From: JACDHG01 sp963811585
Lineage (GTDB): Bacteria; Actinomycetota; Actinomycetes; Propionibacteriales; Nocardioidaceae
Assembly: GCA_963811585.1 (NCBI GenBank)
Contig: CAWERR010000009.1
Span: 372,001 to 436,000 of the forward strand
DNA: 64,000 nt
Direction of reading: 5' to 3'
Part shown: piece after piece, positions 16,073 to 23,891 of the stretch
How the letters are laid out: each line of letters starts with the position of its first letter
How positions within the stretch are numbered: the stretch's first letter is position 1
Notes under the pieces: generated by a model
Seen by the model: the letters and a program-made list of their open reading frames with translations, nothing else
What the model was told of the DNA's origin: nothing
Database searches by the model: none
Position numbers and translations under genes: made by a program

Positions 16073-17383
16073 GTGACTGCCGACGTTCGCTACCCGCTGA
16101 TCTCCCGGACGCTCGACAACGGGCTGCGGGTCGTCGTCAGCGCTACCCCGGGTCTCGGTGTCGTCGCCGTCAACCTCTGGTATGACGTCGGGTCACGTCA
16201 CGAGGAGCGGCATCGCCAGGGTTTTGCCCACCTGTTCGAGCATCTGATGTTCCAGGGATCGCGACACGTCAAGTCGGGCGACCACTTCCAACTGCTCCAG
16301 GGCAACGGGGCCTCCCTCAACGCGACCACGTCATTCGACCGGACGAACTACTTCGAGGCGATGCCAGCCGGTGTGCTCGATCTGGCGCTCTGGCTCGAAG
16401 CCGACCGGATGGCCTACCTCGACGACGTGCTGACCCAGGAGAACTTCGTCAACCAGGTCGACGTGGTAGCGCAGGAACGCAGCCAGCGGATGGACAACGT
16501 CCCCTACGGCACGGTCTTCGAGAAGGCCCTGCCGCTGATCTTCGACGCCGAGCACCCCTACGGACACTTGCCGATCGGCAACATGCAGCACCTGGCCGAG
16601 GCGACGTTGGCGGAGGTCAGCGCATTCCACGCCCGCTTCTACATGCCGAGCAACGCCGTGCTGTCGATCGTCGGCGATGTCGAAGAGAGCGACGCATTCG
16701 CGAAGGCCGCAGCCTATTTCGAGCACATCCCGGCCGGAGAGGCTCCGAAACGCGAGGTGCCCGCGGCGCTCCCGCCAGTCAACGAAGCGCACCGCGCCGA
16801 CTACACGGAGGACGTGCCGGCGCCAGCGGTGTGGCTGGCCGCGCGGCTTCCGGTCGACGCGCCCGACTCCCGCGAGCTTGCGGCAGTCGCGCTCGCAACC
16901 AGCATCCTCGGCGAGGGCGAGACCAGCCTGCTGCATCGCCGACTGGTGCGCCGTGACAAGTCAGCGCTGTCTGCCGGCATGGGCATCAACGCGCTGATCG
17001 CCGGCAACTCGCTCGGCCTCGCCTCGGTGCGGGCGGTGCCCGGGCATGACCTCGACGTCGTCGTCGACACGGTGGCCGACGTACTCAGCCTTTTCGCCAC
17101 CGACGGACCCACCGAGCAGGAGCTCGCGCTGGCTCGCGCTCAGGCCGAGCGGGACTGGCTCGAAGAGATGGGGACCGCAGCGGGTCGCGCTGACGCAATC
17201 TCGGGATGTGCCTTGCTGTTCGACGATGCAGATGCGTTGAACGAGCGGCTTCCGTTGCTGCGCTCGATCACGAAAGCCGAGGTCCAGGAGGCCACGCAGA
17301 CGTGGTTGTTGCCGGCACTGAATGCCCAGGTCCGGGTCCATCCCGAGTCTGCCGGTTCCACCGAGCCTGGCGACGACCGATGA
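16073..17383 (+). CDS. M16 family zinc peptidase (catalytic-type subunit)
   Basis: A 436-residue pitrilysin-family protein. The inverted zinc motif HxxEH is present as HLFEH (about residue 51) in GFAHLFEHLMFQGSRHV, with a downstream acidic stretch to supply the third ligand. The C-terminal half has the second M16 domain and lacks a zinc site, as usual. Its stop overlaps the start of the next gene (ATGA), which encodes an M16 protein without the zinc motif, so the two probably form a heterodimer like other bacterial M16B pairs. No signal peptide is seen, so it is probably cytoplasmic. The start is GTG 16073. The substrate is unknown. Confidence 0.92.
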   Translation: MTADVRYPLISRTLDNGLRVVVSATPGLGVVAVNLWYDVGSRHEERHRQGFAHLFEHLMFQGSRHVKSGDHFQLLQGNGASLNATTSFDRTNYFEAMPAGVLDLALWLEADRMAYLDDVLTQENFVNQVDVVAQERSQRMDNVPYGTVFEKALPLIFDAEHPYGHLPIGNMQHLAEATLAEVSAFHARFYMPSNAVLSIVGDVEESDAFAKAAAYFEHIPAGEAPKREVPAALPPVNEAHRADYTEDVPAPAVWLAARLPVDAPDSRELAAVALATSILGEGETSLLHRRLVRRDKSALSAGMGINALIAGNSLGLASVRAVPGHDLDVVVDTVADVLSLFATDGPTEQELALARAQAERDWLEEMGTAAGRADAISGCALLFDDADALNERLPLLRSITKAEVQEATQTWLLPALNAQVRVHPESAGSTEPGDDR

Positions 17384-18735
17384 CCCCGGTCGAGACACCA
17401 CCCGCAGTGGTGCCAGCGACAGGCTGGACGTTTCCGTCCTACGACGAGCACCAACTCGACAACGGCTTGCGCGTCCTGGTCTACGAATGCCCCGGGCAGT
17501 TCGTGATCGCCACGTCGTTGCTGTTCGACGTGCCGTTGACCGCAGAGCCGCGCGAAATCGAAGGCGTCGCAAGCCTGACCGGGCGTTGCCTGACCCAGGG
17601 AGCCGCGGGTCGTTCGGCGGAGGAGTTTGCCGACGCGTTGGCCTTGTGCGGCGGCGACCTAGACGCGTCTGCCTTCCCGGACGGCTTCACCGTGCGGTTG
17701 TCGGTGCCCGTGAGTCGGCTTGAGGACGGCCTGGCGCTGATGGCTGACGCGACGGTCCGGCCGGAGTTCTTCGTTGAGGAGTTCGAACACGAGCAACGGC
17801 TCCGGCTGCAGGAGATCGAGCAAGCCGCTGCTTATCCGCAGCACGTGGCAGTCGAGCAGCTGAACGCCGCAGTCTTTGGTGACGCCCGCGCCGCCCGCCC
17901 GGTCGGCGGATCATCGGAGTCTGTGCAGGCGATCGGTCGCGACGACGTCGTGGCGTATGCCGAGAGGCATCTGCTGCCAGCCAAGGCGACGCTGGTGGTG
18001 GCCGGCGACTTCGGTGGCACCGACCCGCTCCCCGCGATCAGGGACGGCTTCGGTGACTGGGCGCGGACAGCAGTGCCGCATCCCGCACACGAGCGGGCGC
18101 AACCAGAGTCGACTGCTCGCATCGTGCTTGTCGACTTCCCCGACGCTCCCCAGGCGACCTTGCGGCTGGCCGGCCCCGGCATCACCCGCTCCGACGACCG
18201 GTGGCCGGCGATGTTCGTCGCCAACTATGTGGTGGGCGGCAACTTCTCGTCGCGGATCAACACCGTGCTGCGGGAGGAGAAAGGGCTGACGTACGGCGCC
18301 ACGACAAGCCTCGACACCAGTCGACATACGGGCACCCTGGCGATCTCGACCGCGGTGCGAAGCGACGCGACGGCGGAGGCGCTCGCCGACATCATCGAGA
18401 TCCTCGGAGCCGCTACCGGCAGCCTCACCGACGACGAAGTAGCGACAGGTGTGCGTGCTGCCACGGAGTCGGCCGCCCTTGGTTTCGAACGAGCCGATGC
18501 GGTAGTTGGTCGCGTGGAGATGTTGCTGTCGCAGGGCTTGCCGCTTGGTCACGTCGACGTCAACCTCGAGCGCATCCGGGCGGTCACCACGGAGGCGGCC
18601 AACGCGACGTACGCCGAGGTCGTGCAGCCTGGTGGACTGACGGTTGTGGTGGTCGGCGATGCCGCGAGTCTCGAGGAGCCCTTGCGCGCCTGGGGCTACG
18701 CCGATGTCGAGGTCGTAGTCCCTGACCGGTCCTGA
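17380..18735 (+). CDS. M16 family protein, non-catalytic-type subunit
   Basis: A 451-residue M16 protein starting at ATG 17380, overlapping the preceding stop. The region where HxxEH should occur reads EGVASLTGRCLTQGAAGRSA, so the zinc ligands and catalytic Glu are missing. The C-terminal RY-type region is present in modified form (LREEKGLTYGATTSLDTSR). Zinc-less partners of this kind contribute to the closed chamber and substrate binding in M16B heterodimers. It is coupled to the catalytic-type gene and ends 416 bases before the convergent phosphoglucomutase gene. Confidence 0.9.
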   Translation: MTPVETPPAVVPATGWTFPSYDEHQLDNGLRVLVYECPGQFVIATSLLFDVPLTAEPREIEGVASLTGRCLTQGAAGRSAEEFADALALCGGDLDASAFPDGFTVRLSVPVSRLEDGLALMADATVRPEFFVEEFEHEQRLRLQEIEQAAAYPQHVAVEQLNAAVFGDARAARPVGGSSESVQAIGRDDVVAYAERHLLPAKATLVVAGDFGGTDPLPAIRDGFGDWARTAVPHPAHERAQPESTARIVLVDFPDAPQATLRLAGPGITRSDDRWPAMFVANYVVGGNFSSRINTVLREEKGLTYGATTSLDTSRHTGTLAISTAVRSDATAEALADIIEILGAATGSLTDDEVATGVRAATESAALGFERADAVVGRVEMLLSQGLPLGHVDVNLERIRAVTTEAANATYAEVVQPGGLTVVVVGDAASLEEPLRAWGYADVEVVVPDRS

Positions 18736-18894
18736 CCGGTTGGGGTCGTCGCTCGCCTCGAGCGGGTTGATGCCGCGTAGCCGTGAGCGTGCGTGCTGCG
18801 GTTGGGCGGGGACGGGTTGGGATGGCAGCAATCACGGCAGTTGGTCTGCCGGTCCGGGTGCACTTCAACGTTGCTGACGCGTAGCGCAGATCGC

Positions 18895-18968
18895 TTGCCG
18901 TCGTGTGTCGGAAGACGGTCAAGTATCTGCGTGAGGTGGCGCCGTTTGCCGTCGTGTGTCGGAAGACG
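18895..18968. repeat. Paired dispersed repeat, 51-bp spacing, in the 416-bp gap 18736-19151
   Basis: TTGCCGTCGTGTGTCGGAAG occurs at 18895 and again at 18946, both followed by ACG and 51 bases apart. A pair with the same 51-base spacing and a similar core (TGCCGCCG...TGTCGG) is at 46174/46225. The rest of this convergent intergenic gap shows no gene. Confidence 0.75.
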
Positions 18969-19151
18969 TAGTCAGCCAATCCAGCCGCGACGCAAACGTC
19001 ACCACTGCGTAAGCCCCGCGCCATTGCTGCCTTCCCAAGCCGACCCGAGCGCAACCGTCGCGTGCCACGGGAAACCACAGCGCAGCCGTTACATGCCGGG
19101 GGCGACCCACGACGCAACCGCAGCCATGCTGCATATGTCCCGAGCTATCAC

Positions 19152-20783
19152 TCAAGCGAGAGCTGCGTTGACTACGTCGCGTGCCTCCGCCTGTACCTGG
19201 GCCAGGTGGTCGGGACCCTTGAACGACTCCGCGTAGATCTTGTACACGTCTTCGGTGCCTGAGGGTCGAGCGGCGAACCACGCCGACTCCGTGCACACCT
19301 TGAGGCCGCCGATCGCGGCACCGTTGCCGGGCGCCGTGGTCAGTGTCTGCAGGATCGGTTCGCCGGCGACGGACTCAGCCGCCACGTCGTCCGGTGACAG
19401 CTTCGCGAGCTTGGCCTTCTGCGTTCGATCCGCGGGTGCGTCGATGCGTGCGTATGCCGGATTCCCATGCCGGTCGACGAGATCGGCATAGTGCAGGCTC
19501 GGACTCTTGCCCGTGATGGCCAAGATCTCGCTTGCCAGCAACGCAAGAAGGATGCCGTCCTTGTCAGTGGTCCACGTGGTGCCGTCCTTCCGAAGGAATG
19601 ACGCCCCCGCCGACTCCTCTCCACCGAAGCCCACGCCGCCGTCGAGCAGACCCGGCACGAACCATTTGAACCCCACGGGCACCTCCAGCAAGGTGCGGTC
19701 AAGCTCCGTCGCCACCCGGTCGATCATCGACGAGCTGACCAACGTCTTGCCGATCGCGGTCTCGGCCGACCAGGCCCCGCGTTGCCCGAACAAGTAGCCG
19801 ATCGCGACGGCCAGGAAGTGGTTCGGATTCATCAGCCCGGCGTCGGGAGTCACGATGCCGTGGCGGTCACTGTCGGCGTCGTTGCCAGTCGCGATGTCGA
19901 AGCGGTCGCGGGCCGCGATGAGCGACGCCATCGCGTTGGGCGACGAGCAGTCCATCCGGATCTTGCCGTCCGTGTCGAGCGTCATGAATCGCCACGTGGG
20001 GTCGACCTCAGGGTTGACCACGGTCAGGTCGAGGTCGTACCGCTCGCCGATCGCTCCCCAGTAGTCCACGCTGGCGCCGCCCAAGGGGTCCGCGCCGATC
20101 CGTACGCCGGCCGCCTTGATCGCGTCGAGGTCCAGCACCGCAGACAGGTCGTCGACGTACGTCGTCATGAAGTCATAGCCGGTGACCTTGTCCCGCGTCT
20201 CTGCCGTGGTCGCCCGACGGACTTCCGACAGCCCGGCTGACATGAGGTCGTTGGCCCGCCGTTCGATCCAGCCGGTCGCATCAGAGTCGGCCGGACCGCC
20301 ATGCGGCGGGTTGTACTTGAACCCTCCGTCGCGGGGCGGGTTGTGCGAAGGAGTCACGACGATGCCGTCGGCCTGGCCGCGCCCACCTGTCCGGTTGAGC
20401 CGCAGGATCGCGTGCGAGACCGCGGGGGTGGGGGTGTAGCCGTCCTGCTCGTCGACGAGCACCTCGACGCCGGCGGCGACGAGTACCTCGAGCGCGCTGT
20501 GCCAAGCGGGCAGCGACAGCGCGTGAGTGTCGCGACCGATGAGCAGCGGTCCGTCAACACCTTGGGCCGACCGGTACTCCACGATCGCCTGAGTGGTCGC
20601 CAGGATGTGGGGCTCGTTGAAAGCCCCGTCGAGACTTGAGCCGCGGTGTCCAGAGGTGCCGAACGCCACCCGCTGGTCCGGATCCTCGGGGTCGGGCGAC
20701 ACGTCGTAGTAAGCAGAGACGACTGCGTCAACGTCGATCAGGTCGGAAGGCTGGGCCGGCTGGCCGGCGCGCTCGTGGGCCAT
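19152..20783 (-). CDS. pgm: Phosphoglucomutase (alpha-D-glucose phosphate-specific)
   Basis: A 543-residue alpha-phosphohexomutase interconverting glucose 1-phosphate and glucose 6-phosphate. The start MAHERAGQPAQPSDLIDVDA at 20783 matches the family's usual N-terminus; a 16-residue upstream extension is less likely. Motifs are RVAFGTSGHRGSS, VVTPSHNPPRDGG (catalytic serine), the metal-binding loop ATGNDADSDRHGI, the sugar-specificity loop GFGGEESAGASFLR and the phosphate-binding RPSGTEDVYKIY at the C-terminus. Full length for the family. It feeds the UDP-glucose pyrophosphorylase encoded at 27 kb, though the genes are not in one operon. It is divergent from the epimerase gene. Confidence 0.95.
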   Translation of the reverse strand: MAHERAGQPAQPSDLIDVDAVVSAYYDVSPDPEDPDQRVAFGTSGHRGSSLDGAFNEPHILATTQAIVEYRSAQGVDGPLLIGRDTHALSLPAWHSALEVLVAAGVEVLVDEQDGYTPTPAVSHAILRLNRTGGRGQADGIVVTPSHNPPRDGGFKYNPPHGGPADSDATGWIERRANDLMSAGLSEVRRATTAETRDKVTGYDFMTTYVDDLSAVLDLDAIKAAGVRIGADPLGGASVDYWGAIGERYDLDLTVVNPEVDPTWRFMTLDTDGKIRMDCSSPNAMASLIAARDRFDIATGNDADSDRHGIVTPDAGLMNPNHFLAVAIGYLFGQRGAWSAETAIGKTLVSSSMIDRVATELDRTLLEVPVGFKWFVPGLLDGGVGFGGEESAGASFLRKDGTTWTTDKDGILLALLASEILAITGKSPSLHYADLVDRHGNPAYARIDAPADRTQKAKLAKLSPDDVAAESVAGEPILQTLTTAPGNGAAIGGLKVCTESAWFAARPSGTEDVYKIYAESFKGPDHLAQVQAEARDVVNAALA

Positions 20784-20903
20784 CCCCGCATCATGGTGGA
20801 TCGCCCGGGGGCGGTCGTGCCCGGTGGCCAAAATCGCTCGAGTCGTCTCACCTACTGGACGGCTCTGTTATCGTCCCGTTATCAACGTCAAGGGGCGCAG
20901 TTC

Positions 20904-21806
20904 GTGAAAGTTTTCGTCACCGGTGCAACCGGTGTCCTTGGCCACGCCGCCTCGACGGCGCTTTCGGCCGACGGCCACGAGGTGTCGGGCATCGCCCGCA
21001 ACGACGAGAAGCAGCGCCAGCTCGAAGCCATGGGAGTGACGCCGGTCCGTGCCTCCCTGTTCGACCGCGAGGCGCTGACGGATGCCTTGGCGGGGTTTGA
21101 CGCCGTGTGCAACCTCGCCACCCACATGCCGGTCGGTTTCGCCGCCGCCCTTCCCAGTGCCTGGAAGGTCAACGACAAGCTGCGCACTCAGGGCTCCAAG
21201 GTCATCGCGCAGGCGGCCCGCGACGCCGGCGTTCGCCGCCTGATCCAGGAGAGCGTCTCCTTCATGTACGCCGATGCAGGCGACGAGTGGATCACCGAGG
21301 ACAGCACGGTGGCTGTCACCCACGCCACCGACCCGGCGGCGGTCGCCGAAGACAACGCGAGCCGCTTCTGCTCGGCTTCACGTCATACCATCATTCTTCG
21401 TTTCGGCCTGTTTGTCGGTATGGACGCGATGACTCGCTGGCGTCTCGACCGTGCACGCGCCGGCCGGCCCATCGGTATCGGCGACCCGCGGGCATGGGCT
21501 CATCTCGTCCATCCCGAGGATGCAGGGTCTGCGGTGGCGATCGCGCTGACTGCTCCCGGTGGGGTCTACAACGTCGGCGCCGACCCGATCAGGCGCAGCG
21601 AGATGAACGACGTCTTTGCCGAGGCCGTCGGACGCACGAGTGTCCGCAGTGTGTCTAAGTTGACGATGAAGTTGGTCGGCGAGCGCCTCGCGCCACTGGC
21701 GCGCTCGCACCGGGTCTCATCCGCGAAGCTCCACGAGGCGACGGGATGGAAACCCGTCCACGACGTGTTCGACCTGACATGGCTGACCGACCCGTACGTC
21801 GCGTGA
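20904..21806 (+). CDS. NAD(P)-dependent epimerase/dehydratase family protein
   Basis: A 300-residue extended short-chain dehydrogenase-like protein. The N-terminal Rossmann motif is VFVTGATGVLGHAAS, followed by a D/E-type second strand and SVSFMYAD, where the usual YxxxK catalytic pair is replaced. A later segment, GDPRAWAHLVHPEDAGSAVA, is typical of the family's C-terminal substrate region. A GTG at 20904 with AAGGGG about eight bases before it is chosen. Atypical SDRs of this kind may lack classical catalysis and act on unknown NDP-sugars or as NmrA-like sensors. It is divergent from pgm and overlaps the next small gene by 28 bases. Confidence 0.85.
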   Translation: MKVFVTGATGVLGHAASTALSADGHEVSGIARNDEKQRQLEAMGVTPVRASLFDREALTDALAGFDAVCNLATHMPVGFAAALPSAWKVNDKLRTQGSKVIAQAARDAGVRRLIQESVSFMYADAGDEWITEDSTVAVTHATDPAAVAEDNASRFCSASRHTIILRFGLFVGMDAMTRWRLDRARAGRPIGIGDPRAWAHLVHPEDAGSAVAIALTAPGGVYNVGADPIRRSEMNDVFAEAVGRTSVRSVSKLTMKLVGERLAPLARSHRVSSAKLHEATGWKPVHDVFDLTWLTDPYVA

Positions 21807-21988
21807 AGCCGACGCCTCGCAAGCGAACCCCGACCTCCGAGCCCGAGAAGCGCGCCGACCATCGCCGTGACCTCGACGAGGTTTTCGGCGATGTCCTTCC
21901 GGACTCCACCCGCGACGAGCGTGGAGAAGAGCCTGACCCCAGTCGAGACGACGACCTGCTAGGAGACGTGCCGCCTCACCACGGCTAA
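21779..21988 (+). CDS. Small highly charged protein
   Basis: A 69-residue protein beginning MADRPVRRVKPTPRKRT. It has a basic N-terminal third and an acidic remainder (RDLDEVFGDVLPDSTRDERG, DDDLLGDVPPHHG). It overlaps the 3' end of the epimerase gene by 28 bases in another frame, which suggests translational coupling. The charge layout resembles small actinobacterial nucleic-acid-associated or unstructured proteins, but no family is recognised. Confidence 0.55.
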   Translation: MADRPVRRVKPTPRKRTPTSEPEKRADHRRDLDEVFGDVLPDSTRDERGEEPDPSRDDDLLGDVPPHHG

Positions 21989-22020
21989 ACCTTCCGGATC
22001 GGCGGTCGCTCAGTCTGGTG

Positions 22021-22395
22021 CTACAACCCTGTGTTGCGAGCCGCGAGGAGGTCTCGGATCTCGGTGAGCAGCGCCACGTCCTCGGGGACTGCCGAGGTTT
22101 CTTCGGGCTTGTCGCGGTCCATCCGCTCGCGTGCCTTCATGTAGGGCATCACGACGGCGAAGTAGACAACGGCCGCGAGGATCAGGAAGGAAACCACGGC
22201 GGTGAGCCAGGCGCCCACGCCTACCCCGCCCGGGGCATAGTTCGAGAAGTCTGGCGTGCCGCCGATCTTTCCGAGGATGTCCATCAGCAGTGCGACGGTC
22301 GCGAGCACGACTGCTCCGAACGCGGCAGCCATGACGAACGCGACGGCAAGCTCGACGAGGTTGCCGCGCAGGACGAAATCCTTGAAACCCTTCAT
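22021..22395 (-). CDS. mscL: Large-conductance mechanosensitive channel MscL
   Basis: A 124-residue channel protein. The start MKGFKDFVLRGNLVELAVAF is the canonical MscL N-terminus and follows GGGAGA; 26 further upstream residues in frame are not part of the gene. The two membrane helices are residues about 14-42 (VELAVAFVMAAAFGAVVLA) and 66-95 (WLTAVVSFLILAAVVYFAVV). The cytoplasmic bundle is the C-terminal EDVALLTEIRDLLAARNTG. MscL forms a homopentamer that opens under membrane tension to release solutes on osmotic downshock. It is shorter than the mycobacterial protein but within the family range. Confidence 0.95.
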   Translation of the reverse strand: MKGFKDFVLRGNLVELAVAFVMAAAFGAVVLATVALLMDILGKIGGTPDFSNYAPGGVGVGAWLTAVVSFLILAAVVYFAVVMPYMKARERMDRDKPEETSAVPEDVALLTEIRDLLAARNTGL

Positions 22396-22469
22396 GGGCG
22401 TGTCTCCCTTGTCTACACCGAGCGCACGGACAGGCGTGCGCGCGGTCGCGACGCTACACCCGACGCCCA

Positions 22470-23114
22470 TCACCCCCGAAAGCTGAGGGAAACCTGACCG
22501 TCCGCGCTCGCCTGCGCCAGGGACGCAGCCGCAGTGGGCGTGACGCCGAGCACGACGAGAGCGCCGTCGCGGTTTCCGCCGATGCTGCTCGAGTCAGCGG
22601 CCGGCAGCGTCACGACCACGGCGTTGCTGACGACGAGCCGGGCCATCGGGGCGTCCAGTGTCGACGCGACCGTGGCGGCATACACGTCGATGTGATCGCC
22701 CACGCGCAACAGGTCGACGACCTCGGCGTCATTGACGCGAACAGGGGTGGCCACGAGCCCGCGCGGGTAGCCAGCCATCAAGGCGTTGCCAACGAGGCGG
22801 CGGTCGCTGATCGGCTCACCTTCGCGGACTGGGGATGCCAGTGTTTCGTCGACCAGTGAGGTGGACGTGGATGCGATGCCGGTCGGCACGAGGTTGCTCG
22901 TCATCTGCACGACGCGTACGTCGTCGGGCGCGATCACGCGGCCCGCGGCCAGGTCGCGGGAGGCCACGACGACGGCTGTCGTCTCGGGCGGTGGCGGTGC
23001 GAGCACCCGAGCGAACGCAAAGACGGCAAGTCCGGCGAGGAGGGCGGCGATCAGCCTCCGGCGTCGGCGCAGGGCGCGATGCAGTTGTTGCGTCGTGGCA
23101 CGGAGGTCTGGCAT
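22470..23114 (-). CDS. SAF-domain protein, Flp pilus CpaB/RcpC-like
   Basis: A 214-residue protein. An Arg-rich N-terminus precedes a single membrane helix (about 21-38, LIAALLAGLAVFAFARVLA). A SAF domain begins at about residue 45: TTAVVVASRDLAAGRVIAPDDVRVVQM, with DLAAGRVI as signature. A RcpC/CpaB-like region follows, with LRVGDHIDVYA near residue 140. CpaB proteins take part in Flp/Tad pilus assembly, but no other tad gene is in the window. In actinobacteria this solitary gene commonly sits between mscL and an FmdB zinc-ribbon gene, as here. Exported-side location is inferred from topology. Confidence 0.85.
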   Translation of the reverse strand: MPDLRATTQQLHRALRRRRRLIAALLAGLAVFAFARVLAPPPPETTAVVVASRDLAAGRVIAPDDVRVVQMTSNLVPTGIASTSTSLVDETLASPVREGEPISDRRLVGNALMAGYPRGLVATPVRVNDAEVVDLLRVGDHIDVYAATVASTLDAPMARLVVSNAVVVTLPAADSSSIGGNRDGALVVLGVTPTAAASLAQASADGQVSLSFRG

Positions 23115-23189
23115 CGACCAAGCCTAGGAATTCGGCTACCCGCGCGGGGCCGTTGTCCACAGCCCTCCGCTGGGCGAGCGACTGCACTA

Positions 23190-23330
23190 CCGCTGGTCGA
23201 GCCACCGCACTACCGCTGGTCGAGCTTGTCGAGACCACCGATCCCTTGATCTCGACAGGCTCGATCAGCGGATCGCCGTCGGTCGAGACCACCGGTCCTT
23301 GATCTCGACAGGCTCGATCACCGGATTGTT
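23190..23330. repeat. Cluster of dispersed GGTCGAG.../GATCTCGACAGGCTCGATCA palindromes
   Basis: Within 140 intergenic bases there are GGTCGAGCTTGTCGAGACC (23218) and two exact copies of GATCTCGACAGGCTCGATCA (23248 and 23301), plus partial copies (GCTGGTCGAG at 23193, GGTCGAGACC at 23281). The same elements occur at 6.2, 31.5 and 61.5 kb. They form hairpins and contain no reading frame. Confidence 0.85.
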
Positions 23331-23358
23331 GTCGATCATCGGAACAGCGCTGGCGGGA

Positions 23359-23751
23359 TCAGCTGGCGACGGGCTTCTTCTCCGAGCCGGACTTCTTCTG
23401 CGACCCGTTGCTCGACGGCGTCTCTCCACTGGACTTTTTCGCACCGTTCGACGAGCCGGAAGAGCCGGACGACTCTGAGGCGCTGGCAGCCGCGGGCGTG
23501 CCCGAGTCCTTCGTTGCCGGATCCTTCGAGGACTCGCCCTGAGTCCCCTCAGACGTTGCACCGTTGGCGGGGGTGGCCCTGCTGTCGTTGCGGTAGAAAC
23601 CGGATCCCTTGAAGACGACCCCGACGGCGGTCAGCACCTTGCGCAGCCGCCCTTCGCAGGCGGGGCAGACGGTGAGGGAGGCATCGGTGAAGCTTTGGCG
23701 CACCTCAAGCTGCTCGTCGCACGCCGTGCAGGCGTACTGATAGACCGGCAC
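23359..23751 (-). CDS. FmdB family zinc-ribbon protein with Ser/Lys-rich tail
   Basis: A 130-residue protein. The start is the GTG giving V/M-PVYQYACTACDEQLEVRQSF, preceded by AAGGAG. It has a zinc ribbon of two CxxC knuckles (CTAC, CPAC) within the first 40 residues, then GVVFKGSGFYRND, the conserved end of the FmdB domain. The remaining 75 residues are low-complexity Ser/Gly/Lys/Glu (KKSSGETPSSNGSQKKSGSE). FmdB proteins were named from formamidase operons but the common small form has no settled function; a regulatory or metal-linked role is usual speculation. It is upstream of the SAF gene on the same strand, separated by the palindrome cluster. Confidence 0.88.
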   Translation of the reverse strand: MPVYQYACTACDEQLEVRQSFTDASLTVCPACEGRLRKVLTAVGVVFKGSGFYRNDSRATPANGATSEGTQGESSKDPATKDSGTPAAASASESSGSSGSSNGAKKSSGETPSSNGSQKKSGSEKKPVAS

Positions 23752-23891
23752 CGAGGGCTCCTTCGCGATAGGCACGCTGGCAAGCGCAGCGTCAGGGTTG
23801 GCGCTGGCGCGTCGGTGTCAGGGTTAGCACTCTGCAGGGTCGACTGCCAGGCATCTCCATTGTGCGCCAGCATCTGCCCGGACGCAAAGTA

